A stretch of 64,000 nucleotides of DNA from positions 415,337-479,336 of the forward strand of contig NW_019775180.1 of assembly GCF_001039355.2 (NCBI RefSeq), written 5' to 3'. Below the pieces are notes generated by a model. The model ran no database searches, was not told where the DNA came from, and worked only from the letters and a program-made list of their open reading frames with translations. The stretch is from Lingula anatina. Lineage: Eukaryota > Brachiopoda > Lingulata > Lingulida > Lingulidae. The position numbers were made by a program, and so were the translations under genes. Positions 1-45,200 of this stretch are shown one piece after another (positions within the stretch are counted from its first letter, which is position 1; every line of letters starts with the position of its first letter).

Positions 1-3000
1 ATTCAAGTAAGATTGTCTTATCTGATCTCAGTTAAGAAATGATTTGGAAACTTCTAATGTTAATACTACAGTATTTCTCTGTGGAAAAATTTCATCTTTT
101 TGAATTATAACCCGGAAATTGAAAATAGTATGAATACCATGGAGTGTTATAGCTCTCTTACCATTAAGGATGGTATTTGGCTTGAGATATTGCTGTACTA
201 TGTTTCTCTGGGACAAAAATACTGTATGTATCAAATCCTGATTTGTTGTGAAATGTAGAAATGGCCTTAGAATAATTTGGGTGTGCATATGAAGGAAAAC
301 ATTAAATTTGAATGCCTACCCTTTCAACTACGTATATTAAAAAAATATAAATTTGCACTCATTACCTTGGATGTATGCTGACACAGAAGACTTTGTGATT
401 GACATAGGCCGTGAATTCCATGCTCAGCATCATGGGAGTTAAGACAATCAGTTTATTAACGAGCAGCAGGTCTTGTGATGTGACATTGCTAGGCAATAGA
501 CAGCCACTGGTAGATTTTGCAATACTGGAATGTGTAGGGGTACTCAATTCAACGATCAAGTGTCTGATAAGGTTTTTAATACAGGTAGTATATAAAAAGT
601 CTATCTGGGGCACAGTACCTGTTATTTCAAATTAGGCACAGGTACAGTAATCAGCTAAGTAAAAGCTTGTGTTCTGAAATTTGTTTTACTGGCACTACAA
701 CATAAAATATAAGTGAGATTAACATTATTTAAAAGAAATTTTATGTGAATTGATAATTTCAGATAATTGACCTTGTTATGAATATATTTTTATCCATTGA
801 AAATGGATAAAAATGATTTTGTGTTTTGATGGGCTGCTAGCATATTGTACACTTAGCTACCTGGTTTTATGAAAATAGATAATGAAAAATGCCTTTGTAG
901 GCCAACAAGACAAACTGTTCTTTGGCACTAGGAGTGTCTGTAGACTACGTGAGAGTTGACTTCCTGTTGTAGGTTAACTTTTAAATGAAAGCGAAGTTTA
1001 TAATTTTAAGTACCATTCAGCTGGTAAGTGTTTGGTGACTCCACAAGTTCTGTGTACTTGTTAGCTAGGAAAAGCCAAAGACTTAAAGAAAGAAAAAACT
1101 CTGCTTTTACTTTGAACCTTGGAATTCTATCAACATTAGGCAGACTTACAAAACGGGGCTCAACATCTGGAATGTGGGCCCATTATTCTTATAGATGCTG
1201 TGAAGGTGATGGTGGCCAATTTCATCATTTTATCAGCTGTTATTTGTCCTAAGTGAATACCATAGTTATGGCATGGTCTTCTGGATTACAGAGTTGGTAA
1301 GTTATACATGGTCGTATTTCAGCAGATTTATTTGAGAAAATGTTTCACAGTATGGGATACAGACGTATCTGAATGGCATGTTGAGCAGGGAATTGTACAA
1401 TTGAATGTTCCGGGATATTAAACTCGATGTTTGTTTGCATTTTCTGATAGCATTGATTTGGTTCTGAGTTGAGCTTACTGCAGGCTAGAATCAAGAAGAC
1501 AAAAGATATGTAATTTCATTTATTGGAAAAAAAAAGAATAGTTGTATCATGCCAAGTCTGTGACTACTACCATGCTATGCAAGAAGAAAGGGGAAGCGAT
1601 GGCAGACCATTGAAAAGCACATTAAGGTTAGGATATCTAATTTGGTGTGACAGAGGAAAAAGCACCCTGGGTGTATGTAAGCAGTGTCATGTCCTGGTGC
1701 TGTCATATCTTGTAGTCCTTACTGGGTACTTGGATGCTATCAGAAACCTTGTTCATAAAACAAAACATGGCCTTACAGAAGTTGAATCCGATACCATGGG
1801 AAATGAGATTTTAGCCACTGCTGATCAGGTCCTAACTTTACTAGAATATGCTGGTCGTCAAGTACATGGATAAGTTTCTGTCATTGGAATATTGTGGTTT
1901 TTAATCATAACTAAAGTATATTTTCAATTGTATATATCAGGCCCAAATTGGGAGAGTGCTTTTTCTTTAAAGAATGCATAGGCATGCTATTTTACTTCTT
2001 ATCTTTGTATGTGCATTCTTTGGTGTGTGACATGTCTGTATGTAATAGATTTTAAGAGGTCGAAGGAGGTGTCATCCAGACTTGTATGACCAAGGATGGG
2101 TTTTATGCCAAGTTCTTTATGGCTGACTATACTGCCAACAATGAAAATATTGGGGGTGTAGCTTAATGTAACTGAGATACAGATTCTTCTAATGTCATTA
2201 TCTCATCTTATTCAACATATTCCCAGTAATCTTTTCTGGATCCAATGTGGTAAGTGTCAGTGCCTTTTCATGTATCATATAATTAATATTAGTTTGCTTT
2301 GACAAATTCCCCTTGTCTTTTTGCACTGATGTTTATATTTTGTGTGAAATGGAGGGGAACCCCATCTGTCTGCACATTGATTCTGTGGAAATGGTTTGAA
2401 AATGACATTAATGGCCATTTTATGTGAAGGGATTGTTTTGTGGGGATAGTTTGCTGTTTTTGGAACTTTACACACACACTGCTTGATGAGTGAAGGTAAA
2501 CGTCTGGGTGATGCCAACTTACAGGATGAAAGCATTTTTAAATCCCATGTAAGTGGAAAGACTATGTCAGCATCCACAGTTAAAAGGTGTTGACAGTGAC
2601 TTACCTGCCTTCCACTACCTATCAGCATTGCTTTTGACACTACTATGAATGTCAGGGTGGTGGATATTTGGCCTGTCACTTAGAAAAGATTAAGTGAATT
2701 AACAATGATATGCTACTGCATTTCTAAATGTGTTAATTTAATTCCACGAGCTTCTGGTTTTGTGCCTGTTAAGGATGGGCTGACTTCTTTGCAATAATGT
2801 GATAATGATAGGACTATTTTCTCAGGTAGGTATTAGGAGGTGGGAGGGTCATATAATGACAATAATAATGTAATGATGCAAAGATTAATCATAAGCCCAG
2901 AGCAACTTGGAGGATCAGGCAAGCTTTGTAAAGAGAACTTCACTGCTCTTTCCTGTGATAAAATTCATCTAGTTGGGGGTTCTCCTTATATCATAAATCA

Positions 3001-4713
3001 CGATTATAATACCCTAGACAATTAAGATTGCATGAGGAATTAAATTTTTGTATGTTCTTCCCTTGCTTCCCACTATTTTAATTGATATCACCACAGGATA
3101 ATAATACATACTTATGTGGTCAAGTCAGTCCATTTGAATGTAAGGGCCTGTAATATATTGGCCATCAAATGAGATGATCGTATTACCTGTAACTGATATG
3201 TGTCTCTCTGTGGTGGAAATGTCAGTTGTAGGTCATGGATGCATTCTGTGCCTTGGTATATTGTTTCTTTTTAAAGTGCACCTTGGTGAAGGGTACATTT
3301 TATATCGCATACTAGAGAGGATGGAGGATGACAGAGAATAGTATGGTTCATGTTTTACACTTAAGTGTCTTGGGCACAGTCTAGTGAGTTCACTATAGTG
3401 ATAGGGTACGAAAATTCAGTTTGATGTCATTCTTGTTCAATAAGGTTAGCACCTAGTCTAGAAGTATTTTTTAGCCTTTTTTTATAAGTATAATATGGCT
3501 GCATCCATCAACTTTTTAATTCAAGCCAATTTGAACAGACTCCCTGCATTAAGTTGTATGTCAACACATTAAAAGACATAGGTGGTTGATAAATGATGGG
3601 TTCCAGACTGAGGCCTAGACTTTTAATTGCAATCACACTGTCTTCTTCCTGGAGTTCATTTAGAAATAGTTCAAGGACCAATCAGCATTCCCTTTTACCC
3701 TTCATATAACGCAGCAGAAGAACAGAAAAATAGTATTTTTACCCCCTTGTTTTCACTTTCTTTTAGTAATTATATGGAATGGAATTAAAGAATTCATATA
3801 TTGAAGAGGGGAAAATTTTGTGGGATTGTTCTTATTGAAAACAAGGTTGGATGGGACCCATGACATGCATTTTAATTACTTATTTTCACTTGAAGAAACA
3901 GCACTAAGCAACAATATTTTTGCATATGTCCTATTTAGAATCTTTTGTTAATATCTGCAAAGTTATTGTTTGTTATTCAGGCTTTTTCATTGATTTTCAA
4001 GTGTGAGGAACAATCTCAGAGTTAGGCTGACCTTGTCCTGTAGAAAAGTCATTCCGTATGGGGTGTTAAGAAGTTCAACTTAACAGACCTTGTTTTAGTT
4101 TCATTCCCACTCCTCCCGACTCATAAACACTGATGTTTTTTCAGTGGTAATTTAGGTTTAGTGAATGTGAAGGGTACGAAAGTTAACAGCAATCTACATA
4201 GAGAAATAAAATGGTTTTCACGTGTAGTTAATTTTAAGCAGTTTTATTGCTTTTACCTGGAAGGAAGAATCAGTGGATAAGCTTAATTGAGTCGTTATAG
4301 CCAGTTTTACATGTGTCAGATCATAAAATTCCAACAGATTATTAGCATCATTATGTTCTTAACTTACGTCACACCAGTTAAATTGTCTGTGGTAAATTGT
4401 TTTGGGTCATGATAAGTTAACATATATTATTTGTAAGTTTAGAAATGGGAAATGTTTATTTAAAAAAGAAATAAAAGTAAAATTAAAACATCACATCATG
4501 GACAAGATGTTGTATGTCTAAATGTGTACTCTCTTTACAGTTCTGTTGCTGATGATTGAAAAAATATATTTGTCACTAGGTTGCTCTAATCTTGATCAGG
4601 AAATGTGCAAAAGTAAGAATAACAATTTCAGATACATAAGCAAGTATTAATATTTTACCAATACAAAAGAAATATTAAATAGAACAGTTTTAAGGTATGT
4701 TATTTTCTTTCAG
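1..4713. other. No supported gene; possible upstream region of ANKRD6
   Basis: I see no recognisable protein or RNA gene here. Open stretches such as 411-635, 1028-1252 and 1523-1873 on the plus strand give no recognisable domain and lack convincing splice context. A donor-like site (CAGCTG followed by gtaagtg) at about 1018-1029 could belong to an untranslated first exon of the ANKRD6 gene downstream, but nothing else supports it. The rest is AT-rich unique-looking sequence. Confidence 0.4.
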
Positions 4714-4792
4714 ACTGATTAACAACATTGGAGAAGAAATAAAAAGGATATAAATGGAGGGAAATTGGTGCTCAATTCGTCTTGAACGCCAG
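4714..4792 (+). other. Candidate 5' exon of ANKRD6 (UTR plus possible start)
   Basis: A polypyrimidine tract ending in ttctttcag precedes 4714, and a good donor (GCCAG|gtaaga) follows 4792. An ATG at 4754 is directly preceded by an in-frame TAA and opens 13 codons (MEGNWCSIRLERQ) ending in phase 0. This is in frame with the exon at 5644-5836, whose acceptor (tctgcag) precedes 5644. If both exons are joined, translation could start here and the ANKRD6 protein would have 1485 residues. The 14 residues encoded at the start of the next exon are Trp- and Val-rich and look like untranslated sequence, so the ATG at 5689 is an equally good start. No transcript evidence is available. Confidence 0.35.
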
Positions 4793-5688
4793 GTAAGATT
4801 GCTGTTTTTCTATCTGGATTTCTTAGTGTTGTACACATGAAAGGCAGTATGATTTTTAACAGTGTTATTTTTTCAAAGGTAAATAGTCACTCACATAAAT
4901 AGTCACTCTCATAAAGTGTGCATTTGATAATGACCTAGGTGCCATGTTGCAAGTCCATCTTTTGGGTGGGGAGGGGGGGCGGTAGAGAGGCTTGGTGAAC
5001 ATTGCAGGGTAATCACTTAAATATTGTTCAGATAGAAATGCACCAGTACTAAGTTGTGACCCACGTGCTTGGCAAATGTCTAATTATTAGGTGCTGTTGA
5101 AAGCAAATATTAACAGCAAAGTTCAATACAAGAGACTTTAAATTTCTTCAGATTCATTGTTGGGTTTATGCTAATATTGATGGTTAAATTGTGATTCTGC
5201 AATTATTTCTGAAGGTTTTCATTGAGAGCAGATTAACAGGTCACAGTTGTACTATGGTAGCATGAACCAAATTGGAGGTGAGGTGCCATTGAGAAGTGGA
5301 TCACCCACACACCAGAAGGATTAGCAGTTTGTTTGTTTGTTGTTTTTTCATATTTTCCAAGCACATGAGAAAACGTTCCAAGGCCCTCGTGCATTGATCT
5401 TAGCTAAATATCCATGTTTGTCTTCCACATTTACATCAGAATCCATTAACTTATGGCGCTTTTATTGATAACCCTGTCAGGCGTGCGCCCATTGTCCTGG
5501 GGTAGCAGAGAAAAGGTTAGCTAAATAATGGCAGTTGTTTCCCAACGCATACTTCAGAAGGTACAAAGCTTCGGGGTCCTAGAGACATACCAAATAGTGC
5601 AAAACTACTGTTAGAGGAAGATCGATTAGGATTTTATCTGCAGGGCTTGGAAGGTGTATTATGGTGGATGGTAGTGCAGTATTGCAGA

Positions 5689-31398
<25,710 letters not shown>

Positions 31399-32032
31399 AA
31401 TGATGTGATATTTCTTTCAATTAACACTTATCCTGGCACACGTTTTCTACTTATTGACTCTAAAGTTGTCCTGTAATGTTATCAGTAGTACAATACCGTC
31501 CTGGTTCCAGGTTTAGTGGAACTAAAATAACATCTCAAGACTGTATATGTTGCTAATGTTATATTATATTATAGGTGCCTGGATTTTTACCAAATTGAAT
31601 ACAGATTTTGCTTTTAATGAAAAGTCATACCTGTACAAGTGAATTCTGTTAGATCTGATCCGTCTCCGATCTGTTCCACTTTGATCTTAACAATTTATAG
31701 CCATTAAAAACTAGTAAAACTGTTTATGTTAGTTCATTTCTTTATTTTACTGTATTAAAAATGTCATTGTTATAATTTTTCCCAATATTTGCAACAAATT
31801 GAACAGCATGTTGGTAGTTTACATGGTTAAATGTTGGGCGTCTTACAGTTAGTTAATTATTTCAAAGTTGAGCTTCATTATTTTCACATTATATAATGCA
31901 GAATCTATGCAAAATAAGTGCATTTAATGCGTGTTTATTATACTTAATGCTTTTATAATTATGTATTATGTACATTTATGTATATAGTGTTGTTTATATA
32001 CAAAATGTTAATTTATTCCGTGCAGCAATAAA
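31399..32032 (+). other. ANKRD6 3' untranslated region with poly(A) signal
   Basis: AT-rich sequence after the TAA at 31396. A canonical AATAAA lies at 32027-32032, about 630 bp past the stop, and is the best candidate for cleavage and polyadenylation. Confidence 0.6.
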
Positions 32033-32153
32033 GTATTTTCTTAAAGACACCAGGAAGTTTTTCCTATTCTTAAACTTGGTTCAGGTTCCTTGTTGGTTCC
32101 TTGAATGTTTGTCACGTTCAACATAAAAGATTACATGTGTTCAAATTGTTGAT

Positions 32154-33123
32154 TTTATTTTTTCTTGAAAATGAAATTTTTCACAGATTTTGGGAATATA
32201 GGACATTACTGATATTTTCTTGATTTGTTCGTGTCTGGTTAAACTGACTTGCAAGTCAGATGAAAAGTATTTACAAAAAAAAAAAAAAATGCAGTTTACA
32301 TCAAGGAGAAAAACAAAGAACATCTCTAATGACATCTTTTTACAATTAATTTTAATTACAATTATGTTTTTGGACCCACACAGAACCCCCAATAATTAAA
32401 TGAAAGTGTACGTGCATAAAATATGCTGAGACAACTCCCCTCTTTGTACGCCTAAAGTTGGGTGCAGTCTGCAGTTAAAAGGCAAAGAATGAGGCTTGAC
32501 CATTTTGGTCTTTGTAAATAATGTCCTGCCAAGTTGTAGGTAGGAAAATATCAGCATGTAAATATAATTCAAATCGACTTAGAAGAGACCAATTACGTTG
32601 GTACTTTGCATAAGCCAGCTCAAACAAGTTTTTCTACAAAAAAAGACAGATCACACATATGAAACTGAAAACTTGTGCAAGTGTTGAGCAAATTTCTAGT
32701 CTTTCATGATCATCATAAAGAAAAAAACAATACCTTAGATCTGATAATTATGACGTAGAACCTGTTTCAACAATGTACATTAAATAATAATAATACATTA
32801 TAAATAAATACATCTCCCATCAGTAATCTACACTTTTAAAACTTAGCTGCCTGGGATACCACTGCTGCAAAATTGTATGTCAAAGTATTTGTCTATTTTA
32901 CCATTCCACTGAAGAATCATGCATCTAAATATAAACATATAATTGTGGAACCTATAAAGTCTTTGTTTGCATTCATTCTCCACTAAGTGAATACTGTTAC
33001 ATCATAATATTTTCTTTCAAATTCTTTTCCTTTAGAATATGGGCCAGTAACTCACTATGCAGAATATTCATACTCTGCACATGTGGACCCACACAGCATT
33101 TTCAGATTTTATCTCAACAATTA
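32154..33123 (-). other. Likely ACAT1 3' untranslated region
   Basis: On the minus strand an AATAAA (TTTATT at 32154-32159) lies about 970 bp past the ACAT1 stop. The two convergent genes would then have poly(A) signals only about 120 bp apart. No other feature is seen between them. Confidence 0.4.
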
Positions 33124-40179
<7,056 letters not shown>

Positions 40180-40616
40180 CGTGGATACATATACCCTGAA
40201 TCAGATTTTGATCAATAGGAGTCGCTAAACACGCAAGATGAGCTTTCGGCTTTTATGTCAATGTCCGTAACGATTCATATGAAGTCCCATTTTAGCCACA
40301 AAAACCAACCAAATGCCTGGCCAGCAGATAGTTTCAAATAGCATAACTAAGAGAATTACCAAAAGATATTGCACTTAACCCGAAAATGATATTTGAATGG
40401 AATTTTTCTACTAGCTTTTTATGCTGTATATACAGCACACGAACGAAACGCAGTGCCTCGATATGAAACCAGACAACTTTTGTGTTTTTAATCTCCAAAT
40501 ACGAAAAAAAAATCAATTAAGCTAATAAATAGGCTAACGTTAAGAACGTATTATATCGTTTGTTTTATATTAATTATTATTTAAGATCATAATAATAAAC
40601 AAGTCGCATTTCGATG

Positions 40617-40833
40617 NNNNNNNNNNNNNNNNNNNNNNNNNNNNNNNNNNNNNNNNNNNNNNNNNNNNNNNNNNNNNNNNNNNNNNNNNNNNNNNNNNNN
40701 NNNNNNNNNNNNNNNNNNNNNNNNNNNNNNNNNNNNNNNNNNNNNNNNNNNNNNNNNNNNNNNNNNNNNNNNNNNNNNNNNNNNNNNNNNNNNNNNNNNN
40801 NNNNNNNNNNNNNNNNNNNNNNNNNNNNNNNNN
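40617..40833. other. Assembly gap (217 N)
   Basis: A run of N of finite size, so probably estimated from read pairs. It separates the ACAT1 promoter side from the TUFM 3' side. Confidence 0.99.
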
Positions 40834-41920
40834 TCCTTCACATATTTACCAAAGCATCTTTTAACAGGTTATTTAAATATGCACATAGCACATCTTCGAA
40901 GCACTGTAATAATTTTTTAAAACCTACAGCCATCATTATATTCCTCATGGAGAGATATTGCATGCTTATAAATAGATGGTTTGATTGATTGATAGACTGA
41001 TAGATTGACATCAATAACTTTCAAATAACATGGTGATCTTAAGATAATTGTCTACTAAAGATATGGACTATCAGTTTGCCAAAGCCTACAGATGGCAATC
41101 GGAGTAACCAACAAACTGAATGAACATTTTAAATTCCTTGTCTCTCCTTTGAGAAATTTTAAGGCATGTGTCGGCCATGGAAATCAAGTGAAATAGTGAC
41201 CATAATAATTTCAATACTTGTTGTACATCAAAGTGCACTTTTGTTTTCCTTTTTCTTTTGCATTCCTGTGAATCTTGATTTGTATGTATACAAAGCTCTT
41301 GCCAGCTAAACAAGACTGTAAGCCAAGGCCTTCATGTCAACTGATGCCACAAGCATCTATATGAATGATGCTGCTAATAACACTGATTACATTCTTTGCC
41401 TGGAAGGTTTTATTCTCTACATTATTTTGTTACTTTCTGTTGCAGAAAATCACACTGGCAAAATCACAATACTTCAAATTCCCATATTAACATGGTATGG
41501 CAAATGTAGACTTATTTTTTCCATTTGTAACTTGGTTACTTCTATAACAGAACAAAGACAAGTTTATACTGTCAGAGGAAATGTATTATACAACTGATCA
41601 ATGTACATCCGCCACAATGAATTGGATTTGCTCCCATCATATTTGCAAGCTAATGTCTAAAAATCTAAAAGAATGAACATATTTCTTTTTCAGATGATGA
41701 TAATATTAGTTATATATTAAACAGAGACAAAATCCCATCATCTATAAAGTAATATGAGATCAACTGAAGTCCCCTTTTCAATATACCTTAGGGCAGTGGG
41801 AAGATAATGGCTGTAGTTTGAATGTGATTATAACAGTTAAACTCCTTCGGCAATTTCTGTAAAACTTCAACATGTGTGACAGGAATTTTATATTGTCAAT
41901 AACACTAAATTAGATAGCAG

Positions 41921-41992
41921 ATATGCTGGCTGAGTGCTAACATCCTTGGCTGCCAAACATGTCAGAGTGGGATTCGATTCTCACTCAGTCCA
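41921..41992 (+). repeat. tRNA-like sequence (SINE head or decayed tRNA)
   Basis: An A-box-like TGGCTGAGTGCTAA and a B-box-like GGGATTCGATTCTC lie about 30 bp apart, with a T-arm that can pair (GTGGG/CTCAC) and a T-run after 41992 resembling a pol III stop. The 5' bases do not pair with the 3' TCAGTCC, so no acceptor stem forms. A tRNA-derived SINE or degenerate tRNA fits better than a functional tRNA gene. Confidence 0.4.
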
Positions 41993-42217
41993 TTTTTTTC
42001 TTTTATTTTTTTCAAAATTATTATTATATACTAATCTCTTACCACGATTCAATGATTGATGTGACAGGTATCAGCTTGTTACATGTATTTACATTAAGGC
42101 CTCCTTCTATGAAGGTTGTACATATCAACTTTTACCACCAAATGCACTGATTTAGATGTAAAGTCATGTTCCTTTGCCTATTAAAATGTACAAATATGTT
42201 TCTCATCAGTTTTTCAA

Positions 42218-45200
42218 TTAATAGCCGCGTTCCAAAGCTTCCTTTTCTTTCTGTTTCCTTATTTTTTTTCTTTCTTCATCTAATTTCTCGATATCAACAT
42301 GAGCCAATGGCTTCCCAAAGACACCATAACCCACAGTGAATGTTCCATCTCGAATTGTGAAACGCTGTCCTTGTTCCAAGACCTAAAAATCAACCAGATA
42401 TTCTTTTATTATTTAATGGAAAGTAATATTTCACCTTTTATTGCACTGTAACATAACACGGGATGCAATTGTAACAACAAAACAACCTTTCTTTTTTGCA
42501 AACTTATTAAACAGTTAAAATTTAGTTGAAACTTAAAAAAAGTATTGTGTGACAGTATCCAGAAGATTCATTTATAAAAAAAGATGTCATGAGATGTTCA
42601 ACAGCATAAAATATTTACCATTTTCTTCCTTAGTATCACCTGAACTGGCCCATCTTCCCCTGGCATCATCATGTCTTTACCAACCATGTTAATTTGTCCA
42701 GGGCAATCCCAAGTTTTAGAGTACAAGTGCATACCTATGCCAGTGAGTAAAGGTTTAGGCCTGCCACCTTCTTCTTTGCTCATCAAATATATCTGCAAAT
42801 TGTAAAACATAACTGTGCTGTTCACAGAGTAGAAAGATATCTTTTATGTACATGCCAGAACGTCAGAGAGAGAGAAAGAAGTATTTGACAGTGCCTTTTC
42901 TTCTTTTTTTAGAGCAAGAAAAACAAATACTTACTGATGCTTCAGCATGATTATGTATGCTCATGCTCTTAGGTTTGGCCACAACCATGCCACGTCTCAC
43001 ATCACCTCTTTTCATTCCTCGAAGCAGAATTCCCATCTGGTCACCAGCCTGACCCTGATCCAAGGTCTGTCGGAACATCTCGATACCTAGATAACAAGAA
43101 ATGTACAGAAATCTACTGCAAAATTCTTCACAATATTCCATTAGCTGAATTTGCTCTTGTCTAAAAGCATAACTGTTGACACAACATGCAATGCATTCCT
43201 ATACAAAACCACATGAAACATATCTTACCTGCAATGAAAGTTTTAGTTTGTTTGTCATGCCCCAAAAGCTCACATTCTTCACCTTTCTTCACCTTCCCTC
43301 TTTCCAATTTTCCTGTTACAACTGTCCCTCGACCTTGAAGAAAAAAATAATACAAATGTTAAATCCCCATAACTGCATTTATCGTTGTTACCTTTATGTA
43401 CTCAAAGCGGTTCATCTGTTCTTTGCATTTAGTTTATGGGAATATTTCCAGAAATGCAGAAATGCTCAGAAATAAATCAATCCACCTGAAGCTGACAAAC
43501 AGTCACTGCTTTGACAAATATATGATAATAATATTAGCTTAATCTAGTCACATCCAATACAATAAATAAACAAACAAGACCATAAGCTGGCCTGACCAAA
43601 ATGATTAATAATAAAACAATTTAAGTCCATCTACCTTCAATTTGGTATGTGTACTCTACTGGCAGGTAGAATGGTTTATCCAGGTCTCTTACTGGAGTTG
43701 GTATGTGAGAATCAATAGCATCCAGCAATTCCAAAATCTTCTTTTCACCCAACTCTGGGTTACTTCCCTAAGTACAGAAAATCAAAATGGCGCAACACTA
43801 CTTGTATTTCGATCACTTCCCTTAAAATGTGTATAAAATTTAAATAACTTTAATTTTCTTTCAAGAATATTCTGATCACAGAGGAAATTGAGAATGACAA
43901 CAAAAGAAGAAATTCATCCATCCCACTTTTACCTTTAACAATCACTAATTTTTAACACGCAACTATGTTCTTCTATGGAAAACAAAGAAATGCCTCCAAA
44001 AGATGCCAAATCAATGTAAATATCACACATGTCATATGTTAATAATCTCTGATAGTTCCAAAATATACAGAATGGTCCCATTTTTCTTACCTCTAGTGCA
44101 TTAAGTGCAGAACCTACAATGATTGGAGTTTTTGAAGAGTCAAATCCATACTCATCTAGCAGTTCTTTCATCTCCATATCAACCTATTTCAGAACAAATT
44201 CATAATACACAAAAATTAAAAATAGTTCTGCAGAGAAATGCTTGTGCTTATATATGTGGCATTTATTTAATGCTAATTTTGGTAAAAGAATCTGACTTTT
44301 ATTCCTATGAAGTTCTCTTATTTAATCAATGCAAATTTCAAATTTATGACCCTACAATTTGCTATCAACTTACCAATTCCAACATTTCTGCATCAGCTGC
44401 ATCAGCTTTGTTCACAAACACTACAACATTTGATATACCAATCTGAAAATGAATTAATGACTTAAATAAGAAAAACACCAAAGTCAAATAACAACTACTG
44501 CCATATTTACTTTGGCAAAATGTTAACATTTATATAAATGAAAAAAGCCAGCTAAAGCTGAACAGCCAAACTTCAGTGTAAACTAAGAAGAGTGTCAAAA
44601 TAATACAGCAATATACAAATTTTGAGCTTTGACACCCAGTCAAAAACTTTAACTGTAAATGCAGGACCCAAAATTATGGAAAAAATATACTGAAACAAGA
44701 AAATAAACCAAGCTGGCTGGCTTTTGACCTGGAGCTTTATCTTAGTAAATTGTGCAAAAGCCATGGCTGACTTCAAAAAACATAAATGTTTCTTGAATAA
44801 TGATCATCTTGGTAAATCAAAATTCTTTCCACAATTTTTTTGTATGTCAACCAGTTCTGACAATGTAAGCCTTCACATCCAAGAAATTTTGTAAGATGTC
44901 CAGTCATCAAAAGTCTCTCAAGAAAATGGTCTTTTTAATGACAGATGAATGGCCCTCTGGAAGAAGCCTTAGCTACCAATAGTCCATAATAATCACCAAA
45001 ACTCACCTGTTTAGCAAGAATCAAGTGTTCCTTAGTTTGAGGCATTACACCATCTGTAGCAGCTATGACTAAGATTGCTGCCTCCATCTGTGCTGATCCT
45101 GTTATCATATTCTACAACAGAGAATAAATGCCATCTGTACCTATAGATTGTAGAGGACATACACACATCACCATAAAATTTGTAAATGTATATGGAAATC

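Larger units (their letters stand above)
40180..42217. other. Intergenic region between ACAT1 and TUFM, with assembly gap
   Basis: It begins with the ACAT1 upstream region, contains N's at 40617-40833, and ends in the TUFM 3' flank. A tRNA-like sequence is at 41921-41992 and a possible TUFM poly(A) signal (TTTATT on the plus strand) near 42003. An open stretch at 41334-41597 has no recognisable similarity. No gene is supported. Confidence 0.5.

Noticed and set aside
1028-1252. 74-codon open frame resembling a kinesin-like motif at first glance
   Set aside because: The resemblance does not hold beyond a few residues and there is no conserved P-loop or switch motif.
1523-1873. 116-codon open frame on the plus strand
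   Set aside because: No ATG at the start, no recognisable domain, no clear splice partners. Possibly a remnant of a mobile element, but nothing supports a gene.
40587-40988. Open frames spanning the N run
   Set aside because: Made almost entirely of unknown residues; an artefact of translating N.
41334-41597. 87-codon open frame between ACAT1 and TUFM
   Set aside because: Contains a hydrophobic stretch but no recognised similarity or splice context.
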